Below, piece by piece: positions 18,249-26,712 of a DNA stretch of 64,000 bases (within the stretch, counting starts at the first letter, position 1; each line of letters begins with the position of its first letter). The notes beneath the pieces were generated by a model. The model was not told where the DNA came from and ran no database searches. It saw only the letters and a program-made list of their open reading frames with translations. The DNA lies in contig NZ_FUYR01000001.1 of NCBI RefSeq assembly GCF_900168015.1, forward strand, positions 1,796,943 to 1,860,942, in the 5' to 3' direction. The DNA comes from Daejeonella lutea. Lineage in GTDB: Bacteria; Bacteroidota; Bacteroidia; Sphingobacteriales; Sphingobacteriaceae. The position numbers and the translations under genes were made by a program.

Positions 18249-18334
18249 TATAACATCAACCTCCCATACCGTTCTACCCTTATCTTATGGAGTCGCAACT
18301 CGTGGATCATGCGAACACTCTACATGCGCGTTTA

Positions 18335-18790
18335 TCAGGAATCGTGCAGTGCCTGATTAACCTCAGAATGCCTGATCATGCCACCGAAATATCCGGTTCT
18401 GGCTACTAGTGCGAAACTAATAATAGAAAAGACCAAAATGAAAATGGATAGGGTTCGTTTGTAAGCAATCAATCTGGCATTAAATACCACGCCAATCAGG
18501 GCCAAAAGGCCTAATATAGCTAATGAGATGAGTGCAAGTTCTGCGGCTTCCTCGTGAGTTTTAATAACTTGCTCTGAAACTCCCTGAAGGTGCTCGGCAA
18601 CCTCTTCCGCCGATTCCCCGGTAAGGTAAGCAATTACACCGCCTATAGAAGAAATGACCAGAACCCAGTACGATGCAATCACGGTTGAATGGCTGTCGGT
18701 GTATAAGCCATAAATTAGCACAAATGTTCCTAATAATGTTCCAACTATAGGTAAGTGGGTTATTAGTAAGTGAAGGTGGGTAAGGTCCAT
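18335..18790 (-). CDS. DUF2231-like four-helix membrane protein
   Basis: The 151-residue protein has four predicted membrane helices (about 9-30, 38-56, 84-103, 113-132). Histidines H5, H7 and H12 stand near the first helix (HLHLLITHLP), and H67 and H79 lie in the loop GESAEEVAEHLQGVSE...KTHEEAA, a pattern like DUF2231 proteins. Histidines near helix ends could hold heme, which is inferred. It follows the DUF3570 gene by 96 bases on the same strand and may be the membrane electron carrier of that cluster. Confidence 0.72.
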   Translation of the reverse strand: MDLTHLHLLITHLPIVGTLLGTFVLIYGLYTDSHSTVIASYWVLVISSIGGVIAYLTGESAEEVAEHLQGVSEQVIKTHEEAAELALISLAILGLLALIGVVFNARLIAYKRTLSIFILVFSIISFALVARTGYFGGMIRHSEVNQALHDS

Positions 18791-18886
18791 GGCTGCGCGA
18801 TTAATTTCGTAAATGGATTATTTTGGAAATTCATTGTTACAATAATACCAGGCAAATTTGTAGGAACTCTGGAGTTCCTAATTTCT

Positions 18887-20095
18887 TTATTTCACTTTAA
18901 AATTCAGCGTAATTACATCAGAAGTAAGACCTGAAGACCTGTTATAATGACCATATCTAATTTCAATCATATTTAGGTGCTGCAGTCCCAGTACACCTTT
19001 AGGCGGAGCCATTCGAATTCCTGCCCCGAAAAAATTACTATTTAAGGATGCCAGATCATAATCACTGGTGTAAAATTCTGCTGAAGGACTGTGTTGCCCG
19101 TACGCTGCAAAATATTTAGTTCCTTCCTGCTTGCTATAGCGATAGAAGGGGCTAAGGGAAATAAAGGGCGATAGTTTAACCGGAACTTCCAACTCCGCAG
19201 TATGAGCTTTAATACCCCAGGAATCCATATAGTACCGATAGAAACTTCGGACTATTAAATTCTCGGCAGCAAAATAATTCAACCGCGCCGCTATAGGAAA
19301 CCTTGTCCTGTTGTCAGGGAGGGTTTCTGCCCTCACAGATCCGTCGGTGAAGTAATCGCGCTGGTATTTTGTCGCTAGAAGGCCCTGCTGATACGCTGGT
19401 TCCAAAATTAAAAGCGCCTGCAGCTTTTCATTGATAACCTGCGATACGGAGAACGATGTATTGAAAGAATTTCTAGGGCTTGACTGGCCATCGCGATGAG
19501 TGCCGCCACTGCGGCCACGGAGCTCGACGGGAAGTATCACTTTCCAGGTATCCATGAAGGCCTGCATCTTAAAGTCAAACTGAGTGTTTTTGTCTTTTGA
19601 TAGTCGGGTCAGATTGAAACCCGCTCCGATTGATTGATAATCATATTCATGAGACAATGAACCTGTAAATCCAAAAGAATTGCCGGTTTGTTCGTTGCTG
19701 CGCGTCCAGTTCAAGGTAGGATAAATACGGGTATCGGCGCTGGATGCCGACGATATAGTATTGGGGTCTATTTTATCAGAAGATGCCGACGTATAATGGT
19801 CGATTCCCAGCTCTAAAAAGAAGGTGTTTTTCTTCCCGGCTTTATTATATTTTGACAGTTGAAGATCAATTGTATTGGCAAAATCACTTAATTTCTCCGT
19901 TCCCAGGCCTCCTGTAACTGCTGAGTTATTACCTTCCTGATGATAATAAGCGGATACCAGATTTACCTCATCTAACTTAAGTTTCCTGCTTACATAACCG
20001 GTGGTATCCCGGGGCTCAGCAGTGGATTTAACCTGCCCCCTCACTCCTACGATTCCCAGGAACAGCAGCAGAACGTTTAAAAATACCTTTTTCAT
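18887..20095 (-). CDS. DUF3570 family outer-membrane beta-barrel protein
   Basis: The 402-residue protein has a signal peptide (LLLFLGIVGVRG) and then alternating amphipathic strands ending in an aromatic-poor NFKVK terminus, as in a porin-like barrel. The sequence style (DEVNLVSAYYHQEGNNSAVTGG at the start, repeated FxGAG strands) fits DUF3570. Residues 99-105 read DHYTSAS, close to the ApbE motif Dxx[ST][GS]A[ST], so S105 could carry FMN. DUF3570, DUF4266, ApbE and thioredoxin genes travel together in many bacteria. The DUF4266 stop is 6 bases upstream. Confidence 0.85.
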   Translation of the reverse strand: MKKVFLNVLLLFLGIVGVRGQVKSTAEPRDTTGYVSRKLKLDEVNLVSAYYHQEGNNSAVTGGLGTEKLSDFANTIDLQLSKYNKAGKKNTFFLELGIDHYTSASSDKIDPNTISSASSADTRIYPTLNWTRSNEQTGNSFGFTGSLSHEYDYQSIGAGFNLTRLSKDKNTQFDFKMQAFMDTWKVILPVELRGRSGGTHRDGQSSPRNSFNTSFSVSQVINEKLQALLILEPAYQQGLLATKYQRDYFTDGSVRAETLPDNRTRFPIAARLNYFAAENLIVRSFYRYYMDSWGIKAHTAELEVPVKLSPFISLSPFYRYSKQEGTKYFAAYGQHSPSAEFYTSDYDLASLNSNFFGAGIRMAPPKGVLGLQHLNMIEIRYGHYNRSSGLTSDVITLNFKVK

Positions 20096-20101
20096 AAACT
20101 A

Positions 20102-20332
20102 CTAATTACACCCGCAGCCACCACCGCTCTTGCCCCCATTAGCTCCTGAACTGCCTTCGCGATACAATTGGAAGCTTTGTTCAAATTTCTGAGCCGTCCT
20201 GGCAGATAAATTCATCTCCGCATCATTCAGCTTGTTCTTTTGGTAAGGCTTTACTGCCACGCATGAGCTTAAGCCATTTATAACAAAAACAGCTAAAGCT
20301 ATTTTCAAAGCATTTTTCATCACTGGTTCCAT
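20102..20332 (-). CDS. DUF4266 small lipoprotein
   Basis: This protein of 76 residues or, from the second Met at 20320, 72 residues has a lipobox (NGLSSC) giving a lipidated Cys, then VKPYQKNKLND and a Gly/Ser/Cys-rich tail ending GGGCGCN. The tail is typical of DUF4266, always found beside DUF3570. The C-terminal CxC could bind metal or form a disulfide. It starts one base after the apbE stop, so the genes are coupled. Function is unknown; a link between the inner-membrane donor and the DUF3570 barrel is inferred. Confidence 0.85.
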   Translation of the reverse strand: MEPVMKNALKIALAVFVINGLSSCVAVKPYQKNKLNDAEMNLSARTAQKFEQSFQLYREGSSGANGGKSGGGCGCN

Positions 20333-20333
20333 G

Positions 20334-21269
20334 TTAATTTTTCAAATGAATATTGTTGGTGGTATGCACATGATTGTTTTCATCAACTATTATACATGCC
20401 ACGTTTGTGAGCTGATTAATAAGATCCAAACCGATCTCTCTCCCCATCACCGTCACAGGAGTCGCAAGGGCATCGGCCAGTTCAGCGCTTGGGCAGATCA
20501 CGCTGACACTTTTGATACCATGCACCGGCATACCTGTCCTGGGATTAATTGTATGTGAATACCTTTTCCCATTAATTGTTGCAAACTTCTCATAATTGCC
20601 CGAGGTTGCAATGGCCATATCACTGACATTAAGAGAAGAAAAAGGATGACCTTTTTTATCCGGATCGGCAATTCCTATAGTCCATGGCTTTTCGTTTGGC
20701 TGCTTTCCCCACGTGATCAGGTCGCCCGCAGCATTAACAATTCCGCTTCGTATTCCCGCATTTTTAAGAATGATCTTTGCCCTGTCTGCCGCGTATCCTT
20801 TTCCAATACCACCAAAGCCAATTCTCATTCCTGGGTTTTTCAATTGAACTGTATTATTCTCTGGGTCGACAATTACATTTTTGTAATTGATCAGATGCAC
20901 ACTCTGAAGAGCAAGATCGGGGTCGGGCAAGGCTGTCATTTTCACATCAAAATTCCAGAGACTCTTATCCAGCGAACCGTAGGTGATATCAAAAGCTCCC
21001 TGCGTTATTTCAGATATTTTCTGGCTTCGCAGGATAAGTTCAATCACTTCTGTTGAAACCTTTATCGGCATTGAGCCTGCGTTCTGATTTATAAGATTTG
21101 TTTCGCTGGTTTCCTTAAAGGTTGACAGGAGCTCTTCGATCCGTATCACTTCGTTGATCGCAGAATCAATAGCATCCTGCCCCTGCTGCTCATCTTCTGC
21201 CAGAACAGTGAACTCAAAACGGTTGCCCATCAGTTTCAGAATTCGCTTACAAGAGACAAGGTTTTGCAT
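20334..21269 (-). CDS. apbE: FAD:protein FMN transferase (ApbE)
   Basis: The 311-residue protein shows the ApbE signatures: KLMGNRFEFTV at the start, GGIGKGYAADRA, AAGDLITWGK, IATSGNYE, HTINPRTGMPV and the metal-binding DALATPVTVMG. ApbE transfers FMN from FAD to a Thr/Ser of target proteins. Most ApbE proteins are exported lipoproteins; this one has no visible signal peptide (it begins QNLVSCKRILKLMG), so either the start lies elsewhere or the enzyme acts in the cytoplasm before export. It sits 4 bases after the thioredoxin gene. Candidate targets are the DUF3570 protein next door and the DUF2271 protein. Confidence 0.93.
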   Translation of the reverse strand: MQNLVSCKRILKLMGNRFEFTVLAEDEQQGQDAIDSAINEVIRIEELLSTFKETSETNLINQNAGSMPIKVSTEVIELILRSQKISEITQGAFDITYGSLDKSLWNFDVKMTALPDPDLALQSVHLINYKNVIVDPENNTVQLKNPGMRIGFGGIGKGYAADRAKIILKNAGIRSGIVNAAGDLITWGKQPNEKPWTIGIADPDKKGHPFSSLNVSDMAIATSGNYEKFATINGKRYSHTINPRTGMPVHGIKSVSVICPSAELADALATPVTVMGREIGLDLINQLTNVACIIVDENNHVHTTNNIHLKN

Positions 21270-21273
21270 ATAA

Positions 21274-21705
21274 CTACTTTGAATCGAACTTCGAAATTTC
21301 CTTTACAAATTCCGGGGCAGTCGCTTTCGGCAAACCGTCCCAGGATTTAAGAACCTTACCATTTTCATCTACCAAAAGAGTATAAGGAAATTTGCCGGCA
21401 GGATTATATTTCTCGGCTAGCGCCTCATTTAATTTAATTTGCTCAGCAGCAGGTTTGTTCTTTTTTTGACGTGGAAAATCGGCACGAACAAGCAGCAGAT
21501 TTTTGCTGGCATAATCGGTAAAGGCTTCCGACTCAAATATTTCCTTTTTCAGGCGGATGCATGGCCCACACCAGTCGGAACCTGAGAAATTAATCAGGAC
21601 ATTTTTGTCGGAGCTTTTTGCCTGCTTCAATACTGTAGTAATGTTTCCGTTCCACACAACCGGTGTCGCGAACGCAAAAAGCAATGATATAAGAAGAATT
21701 TTCAT
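21274..21705 (-). CDS. periplasmic thioredoxin-fold protein
   Basis: The 143-residue protein has a signal peptide (LLISLLFAFATPVVW) and a thioredoxin-like domain with the redox pair in SDWCGPCIRLKKEIF. It is the first structural gene after the two-component system and is tightly linked to apbE, DUF4266 and DUF3570. A role in reducing disulfides of the DUF4266 or DUF3570 partner, or as electron donor, is inferred. Confidence 0.9.
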   Translation of the reverse strand: MKILLISLLFAFATPVVWNGNITTVLKQAKSSDKNVLINFSGSDWCGPCIRLKKEIFESEAFTDYASKNLLLVRADFPRQKKNKPAAEQIKLNEALAEKYNPAGKFPYTLLVDENGKVLKSWDGLPKATAPEFVKEISKFDSK

Positions 21706-21790
21706 GATTAAGATTTAATAAGGAGGAATGATCCTAACCTGTTCCTCCAAAGTTCCAATCGAATTCTGGAGGAAACATGAAGTTTTGATT

Positions 21791-23074
21791 TTATTTTAAA
21801 CTTCCCGGCGAAACCTCAGGCTTGAATGTAACGATGAAGCAATGATCGCCACGTTTAAACTCATATGTGAGCCTCATTCCATGCTTTGAAGAAATTTGCC
21901 TTAAGATTGAGAGACCGAGGCCGGTACCTTCAGAATCCCTGCCTTTTGAAAAACGATCGAAGACCGATTCATCCAATTCGGGCTGATTGCTGGTATTACG
22001 AAAGATCAGCGCTTCATGACTCAGTATTATTGAAATACTTCCCCCCTCATAGTTATGCCGGATGGCATTGCTAAAAAGATTGTTTACCATAATTTCCAAA
22101 AGCTGCCTGCTGCCAAATACGCTAACAGCTTGAAAATTTTTAAAGACAGTGAGATCTCTTTCCTGAATGAGTTCCCTGAAATAAACGATACTGTCTTCGA
22201 TCAGCTCCATTAAATCAACAGTTTCTTTTTCCCCCATCAGGTCGTTATCGATTTTTACCAGCAACAAAAGTGACTGGTTCAGTTTCGTTAGACGCGAGGT
22301 GGCCCTGTAGAGATCAATCAATGTGTCGCTCTCCTCTTTACCAAGAGTGTTGGACTGCAGCAATGTATCGAGTTTAGCGTTAATTACCGCCAGCGGAGTC
22401 ATCATCTCATGGGAAGCATTTTCAGTGAACAGCTTTATTTCTTGGAAATCAGAACGGACTTTTAAAGAAATGTCAAGGATCGCATTATTGAGCTCTTGAA
22501 ACTCCAGGATGGGAGTGCTGATAGTTTCGTACGGCCTCTCCTTGTTCAGATTAAATGACTTAATATTTTCCAGCAACTGACGGAACGGATCCCACAAGCG
22601 ACGCATCAAAAGCCGGTTGATCACAAGAAGAATAAGAAGCAATACTAAAACGGGAATTATAATGACAAGCAAAATTGTCATGACCTGGTTCTGGCTTTCA
22701 ACCTTCGATGTAATGATTGTAACGTTGTAAGGTCCATCCTGCAGCTTAACACCTGTTTTCAGATATCTTGCCGATTCGGTGATCTGCTTTTTTGGGTTAA
22801 AAAAAACAGTGTCTGCAAAAATTTTGATGTTACGGAATTTTTCGACCTTTCGATACTCAATAACCAGGTCTTTAAATAGTATGGGTGCAGGATGGATATT
22901 CATCTTATGATCGTAATCCTGCACTTCCAATAATTCCTCCAGCAAATAATTATCGATCTGCTTATTAAGATAATAACTGAGTGTCTGATAGAATAAGGAT
23001 CCGATAACCAGCAGGCCAAAAAATCCGATGAGCAATAAAACTCTGTTATACTGGGTAAACAGCTTCATACTCAT
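21791..23074 (-). CDS. membrane sensor histidine kinase
   Basis: The 427-residue kinase has a helix at 12-31, a periplasmic domain of ~110 residues, a second helix at ~140-160, a short HAMP-like linker, then the H-box (ENASHEMMTPLAVINAKLD), N-box (NNLFSNAIRHN), and G-box (GTGLGLSILRQISSKHG). It overlaps the regulator gene by 4 bases (ATGA). The redox cluster begins 85 bases downstream on the same strand, so the periplasmic domain may read the state of that system; this is inferred from position. Confidence 0.93.
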   Translation of the reverse strand: MSMKLFTQYNRVLLLIGFFGLLVIGSLFYQTLSYYLNKQIDNYLLEELLEVQDYDHKMNIHPAPILFKDLVIEYRKVEKFRNIKIFADTVFFNPKKQITESARYLKTGVKLQDGPYNVTIITSKVESQNQVMTILLVIIIPVLVLLLILLVINRLLMRRLWDPFRQLLENIKSFNLNKERPYETISTPILEFQELNNAILDISLKVRSDFQEIKLFTENASHEMMTPLAVINAKLDTLLQSNTLGKEESDTLIDLYRATSRLTKLNQSLLLLVKIDNDLMGEKETVDLMELIEDSIVYFRELIQERDLTVFKNFQAVSVFGSRQLLEIMVNNLFSNAIRHNYEGGSISIILSHEALIFRNTSNQPELDESVFDRFSKGRDSEGTGLGLSILRQISSKHGMRLTYEFKRGDHCFIVTFKPEVSPGSLK

Positions 23075-23742
23075 TGAAATTTATATCCAACACCGTACAC
23101 CGATTGGAAATAATCCCTGCAGCCAGCATCGGTAAGCTTTTTTCGGATGTTTTTAATGTGCGTATAGATATAATCAAAACTGTCAGCCATATCAGCATTA
23201 TCACCCCAAATGTGAACCGCTGCGGCAGCCTTCGAAATTACTTTTGATTTGTTCGAAACAAAATATAATAAGAGGTCGAACTCTTTTCTGGTAAAATACA
23301 CGGTCACACCGTACACTTTAATTTCCTTTGCCAGCACATCAATTTCAATTTCATTGAAGGAAATAATATTATTTCCTTTTTGTTGCCTCCTCCTAACCAC
23401 GGCGTGTATCCTGGCATAAAGTTCTGATAAATGAAAAGGTTTAACCAGGTAATCATCGGCACCCAGGCTTAAACCCTCAATTTTTTGTTCTATTGAATCC
23501 CTGGCAGAAATAATGAGCACACCATCTTCCTTCTGCTCTTTGCGTAGAAAACGAAGTAGATCCAATCCTTCACCCCCGGGCAATCCGAGGTCCAGCAGGA
23601 TGCAATCGTATTCATATATAGCAATCTTCTGGTAAGCATTATCAAAATTCCCGGCGATATCACACACATTTCCCTCAGCGGTTAAATACTTTTGTATACT
23701 GCTTCTCAGGCTGGCTTCATCTTCAATGATCAGGAGCTTCAT
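23071..23742 (-). CDS. OmpR/PhoB-family response regulator
   Basis: From the ATG at 23742 this is a 223-residue regulator: acidic pocket in LIIEDEASL, phosphoacceptor in CILLDLGLPGGEG, lysine in YLVKPFHLSEL and a winged-helix domain ending in YIYTHIKNIRKKLTDAGCRDYFQSVYGVGYKF. Upstream in-frame codons encode sequence without homology and were left out. It overlaps the kinase by 4 bases and heads the thioredoxin-ApbE-DUF4266-DUF3570 cluster. Confidence 0.94.
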   Translation of the reverse strand: MKLLIIEDEASLRSSIQKYLTAEGNVCDIAGNFDNAYQKIAIYEYDCILLDLGLPGGEGLDLLRFLRKEQKEDGVLIISARDSIEQKIEGLSLGADDYLVKPFHLSELYARIHAVVRRRQQKGNNIISFNEIEIDVLAKEIKVYGVTVYFTRKEFDLLLYFVSNKSKVISKAAAAVHIWGDNADMADSFDYIYTHIKNIRKKLTDAGCRDYFQSVYGVGYKFQ

Positions 23743-24097
23743 CCCGTAAATATGATAATTAATTTTGTGGAGAGTTTGAAGTTCATCTGTTAATCGGCGT
23801 GTTAACCATTTGGTGTTCCGGCAAGGCAATGTCCTCATTTATCATCGTCTTCACCAGATCGATTCCGTACATGCAATTTAACCAGTTCGTACCAAATAAG
23901 CGACAGGAAAACCAAACCCGCCTGATGTACTCTGCAAAGGAAGTGCAGCGCTGTGATCAAGAAAATCTCACCCTGACTAAACAAAATCCCACCCCATCAG
24001 TTGTATAACAGATGGCTACAAGGCGTATAAACGGATATGCTAGAAACCCCAATCTCATCAATTGAAATTCCTTCAAGATTTTTTATAGTTCAACCTT
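23743..24097. other. divergent intergenic region, no gene
   Basis: This spacer separates the minus-strand regulator from the plus-strand L,D-transpeptidase. I see no credible coding sequence, RNA gene or strong hairpin; it must hold both promoters. A TATAGTTC sequence about 15 bases before the transpeptidase start is a weak -7 candidate. Confidence 0.5.
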
Positions 24098-25471
24098 ATG
24101 AATATATCCAATTTTTTTCCAAGCATCATATACCGCCCGGTGATCTTTTTCGGGCTAATTGGTTTACTCGCATCGTGCGATGATCAAAAAACGACCTCAA
24201 CAAATGCTACACAGGCCCCTCCGCCACCAGTCAAAACTGACACGACAAGCAGGGTCCAGGACTTCAGCCTCACGCTGCCTGTGCTTAACGCACTCTTCAT
24301 TGAAGAAGGATTTAAACAACAATTGAAAACAGAGCTGGAGATTACAGACGAACAGATCAAGCAGTTAGAAACCGCAGCTGGTGAAGCCGTAGCAGAATTA
24401 AGTGAAGGTGGAACAAACTACCTGGGCTCGGCACGTGCCGCCCGGAAGCAATCGGAGGACGAGATCCGCCGTATTCTTGGGGAGGAGAAAGCTGAATCTT
24501 TAGCCCGGCTGGTGGCCTATCGCTATGCCGGTGGGGATATTGAAGGCTTATTCCCAACAACACCTAATGCAGTGCCAAATGATACCCGGGTTGTGATCAA
24601 CGCACCGGCTTTCAGGATGGATGTTTTTCAGCAGGGAAAACTGGTAAAAACCTATAAGATTGGTATTGGCTATCCCGAATTCCCCTTACCGACCGGAATG
24701 CGCAAAGCCGAAAGTATCATTTTTAATCCCACCTGGACCCCACCCGATGAGCCATGGGTAAAAGGGAAGTTCCAGCCGGGCAGAAAGGTAGCTGCAGGCA
24801 GTAAATTAAATCCGCTGGGCGTTATTAAGATCCCTATCGGTTTGCCTTCACTGATCCACGGTGGAAAAGACAAAGAAAAACTCGGCAATTTTGCTTCCCA
24901 TGGCTGTGTGGGCTTGACGAATGAGCAGGTTCAAGACTTTACTACGATGCTCGGACAACTCGGGGGCTCTTCTGTAACAGCAGAGCAGATCAGCAATTTT
25001 GAGAAACAACCAAAAAAGACTGAAACGATAAAACTTTCTACACCTGTGCCAATTGAGCTCCGGTACGAAACCATCGTTGCCGAAAATGGCAGTATCCATA
25101 TCTTCCAGGATGTGTATGAACGCGGAACTAATACGGTAGCCGACCTTGTGCGTATCCTGCAGGTCTACGGTGTAGATTATCAAAAGCTAAGCCCTGCAGA
25201 AAAACAGTCGCTAACCACAGCTTTGACGGAAATGAATCTTGATTCAAACGGAAATCCGATAGCCGAACAAAGCAGCTCAACAGATACAACTTTAGCAAGT
25301 ACAGGTTCCACAACTCCAGCTAAAGATGGTGTAGCTGCCAGTAAGCAGCAGGGAGCGAAGACCGGCAAGGTAACCCGTAACGTCACGGGAATAAAAGAGT
25401 TGTCGGTTCCGATTGCAGCACTTAAAGGAAAGGGATATCCGGCTGCGGTTATGTTAAATGCAGGAGAGTAA
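24098..25471 (+). CDS. L,D-transpeptidase (YkuD) lipoprotein
   Basis: The 457-residue protein has a lipoprotein signal (FFGLIGLLASC), a ~120-residue helical linker, and a YkuD domain at ~160-275 (VVINAPAFRMDVFQQGKLVK, PTGMRKAESIIFNPTWTPP). The catalytic motif is ASHGCVGLTN, with C270 as nucleophile and the partner His in LIHGGKDK. The domain is followed by LysM-free extension of ~180 residues including a second lobe. Such enzymes cross-link peptidoglycan or attach lipoproteins to it. It is monocistronic. Confidence 0.9.
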   Translation: MNISNFFPSIIYRPVIFFGLIGLLASCDDQKTTSTNATQAPPPPVKTDTTSRVQDFSLTLPVLNALFIEEGFKQQLKTELEITDEQIKQLETAAGEAVAELSEGGTNYLGSARAARKQSEDEIRRILGEEKAESLARLVAYRYAGGDIEGLFPTTPNAVPNDTRVVINAPAFRMDVFQQGKLVKTYKIGIGYPEFPLPTGMRKAESIIFNPTWTPPDEPWVKGKFQPGRKVAAGSKLNPLGVIKIPIGLPSLIHGGKDKEKLGNFASHGCVGLTNEQVQDFTTMLGQLGGSSVTAEQISNFEKQPKKTETIKLSTPVPIELRYETIVAENGSIHIFQDVYERGTNTVADLVRILQVYGVDYQKLSPAEKQSLTTALTEMNLDSNGNPIAEQSSSTDTTLASTGSTTPAKDGVAASKQQGAKTGKVTRNVTGIKELSVPIAALKGKGYPAAVMLNAGE

Positions 25472-25521
25472 AGGGTTTCAGCGGGGATTTGCAGGGCAAT
25501 CCAGGTCGGGGAGATGTATTC

Positions 25522-26712
25522 TTATTGAATTGGAATGGTGAAGTAAAATGTTGAACCCACATTCTCAGTGCTCTTCACCCAGATCTTGCCGCCATGGTCA
25601 TTGATGATCTTTGAAGAAATATAAAGGCCCATGCCTAATCCAGCATGTGTCTTTATAACATCTTCATCCCTGTAGAACTTCTCAAAAATTGAATCTATAC
25701 TCCTGGCAGACATGCCAATGCCTTCGTCTGCCACCGAGATAGTCAAAAACCCGTCCAGCTCCTTCCGGCAACCTATATAGATCTTCGTATTCTTCTGTGA
25801 ATATTTCGCCGCATTGCCGAGGAGATTGGAAAAAACCTGTTCCATCCGCAGCCTGTCAATAAACACGGTAACGCTCGCCGGAACATCGAAAACAACAGCA
25901 TGATCAGGTAAGATATGCCTTTGAATATCAATCATATTTTCAATGAATTGATTCATCTCCACCTGCTCCATATTATATTGCAGGCTCCCGTTTTCCATTT
26001 TAGAAACGTCGAGCAACTGCATCACCAGGGATTGAAGCTTGGATGCTTGTGCATCTATCTTGTCTAATATCGAGGTAACCTGATCGTTGGTCTGCGGTTT
26101 TATTTTTTTCGCTATTTGAGTATAGGCCTTGATGATTGTTATCGGGGTTTTAAACTCGTGGCTTGCAATGGATATAAATTCTGTCTTTTTTTCATCGATC
26201 AGGCGGGACTGGCGAAGTTCTTCATCTTTTTGACCCGCAATCTTATGCAAGCTTACATTCCGCTTTTTAATTTCTTCGTAGGGATTCAGGGGCTGATCCG
26301 CATCGAAATATTTCTGCAATAAATTAATCTTAATCGGATCAAGCTTTAGCGACCGGGGCAAACCTAATTTCATCGTGATGACATTAAGCTCCGGACCCTC
26401 GTCTAAAAAGAACTCAGGAACCAGCTTCTGTGCATAATGGAAGCCAGCATCATCATTGGTGAAGCGAATGCCGCAATCAAATGCCACCATGCAGACGAGG
26501 TTATAACGTTGCTTGTTTTGCTCCAGACCGATATCCAGGGTGCCATTGTCGGTTTGCTCGATAACGCTCCGTGCAATTTCAGAAACAGCTGTTGCAAATG
26601 TAGTTTGAGTGGCCACGGTAAGTGCCAGCCTTTCTGCCACCTTCATAGAACGCTTGTGTGCTAAAACAAGGTCCATTTCATTTTCTAACGATATACTTAC
26701 AACTTTAATCAT
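25522..26712 (-). CDS. hybrid: degenerate RsbT-like ATPase domain plus sensor histidine kinase
   Basis: The 396-residue protein is soluble. Residues 1-~140 look like an RsbT/RsbW GHKL domain (LVLAHKRSMKVAERLALT...FATAVSEIARSVIE), but the N-box Asn of its relatives is Ser here, so ATP binding is doubtful. After a coiled linker come a HisKA domain (SIASHEFKTPITIIKAYTQ) and a HATPase (NLLGNAAKYS, DEGIGM, GLGMGLYISSKII). It is the last gene of the stressosome operon, overlapping the RsbT-PP2C gene by 4 bases, and could convert the stressosome signal into phosphotransfer. No cognate regulator is adjacent. Confidence 0.88.
   Translation of the reverse strand: MIKVVSISLENEMDLVLAHKRSMKVAERLALTVATQTTFATAVSEIARSVIEQTDNGTLDIGLEQNKQRYNLVCMVAFDCGIRFTNDDAGFHYAQKLVPEFFLDEGPELNVITMKLGLPRSLKLDPIKINLLQKYFDADQPLNPYEEIKKRNVSLHKIAGQKDEELRQSRLIDEKKTEFISIASHEFKTPITIIKAYTQIAKKIKPQTNDQVTSILDKIDAQASKLQSLVMQLLDVSKMENGSLQYNMEQVEMNQFIENMIDIQRHILPDHAVVFDVPASVTVFIDRLRMEQVFSNLLGNAAKYSQKNTKIYIGCRKELDGFLTISVADEGIGMSARSIDSIFEKFYRDEDVIKTHAGLGMGLYISSKIINDHGGKIWVKSTENVGSTFYFTIPIQ

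Noticed and set aside
23799-24008. A 69-codon plus-strand frame before the L,D-transpeptidase
   Set aside because: It overlaps the 5' end of the response regulator gene, has no domain, and its composition looks random.
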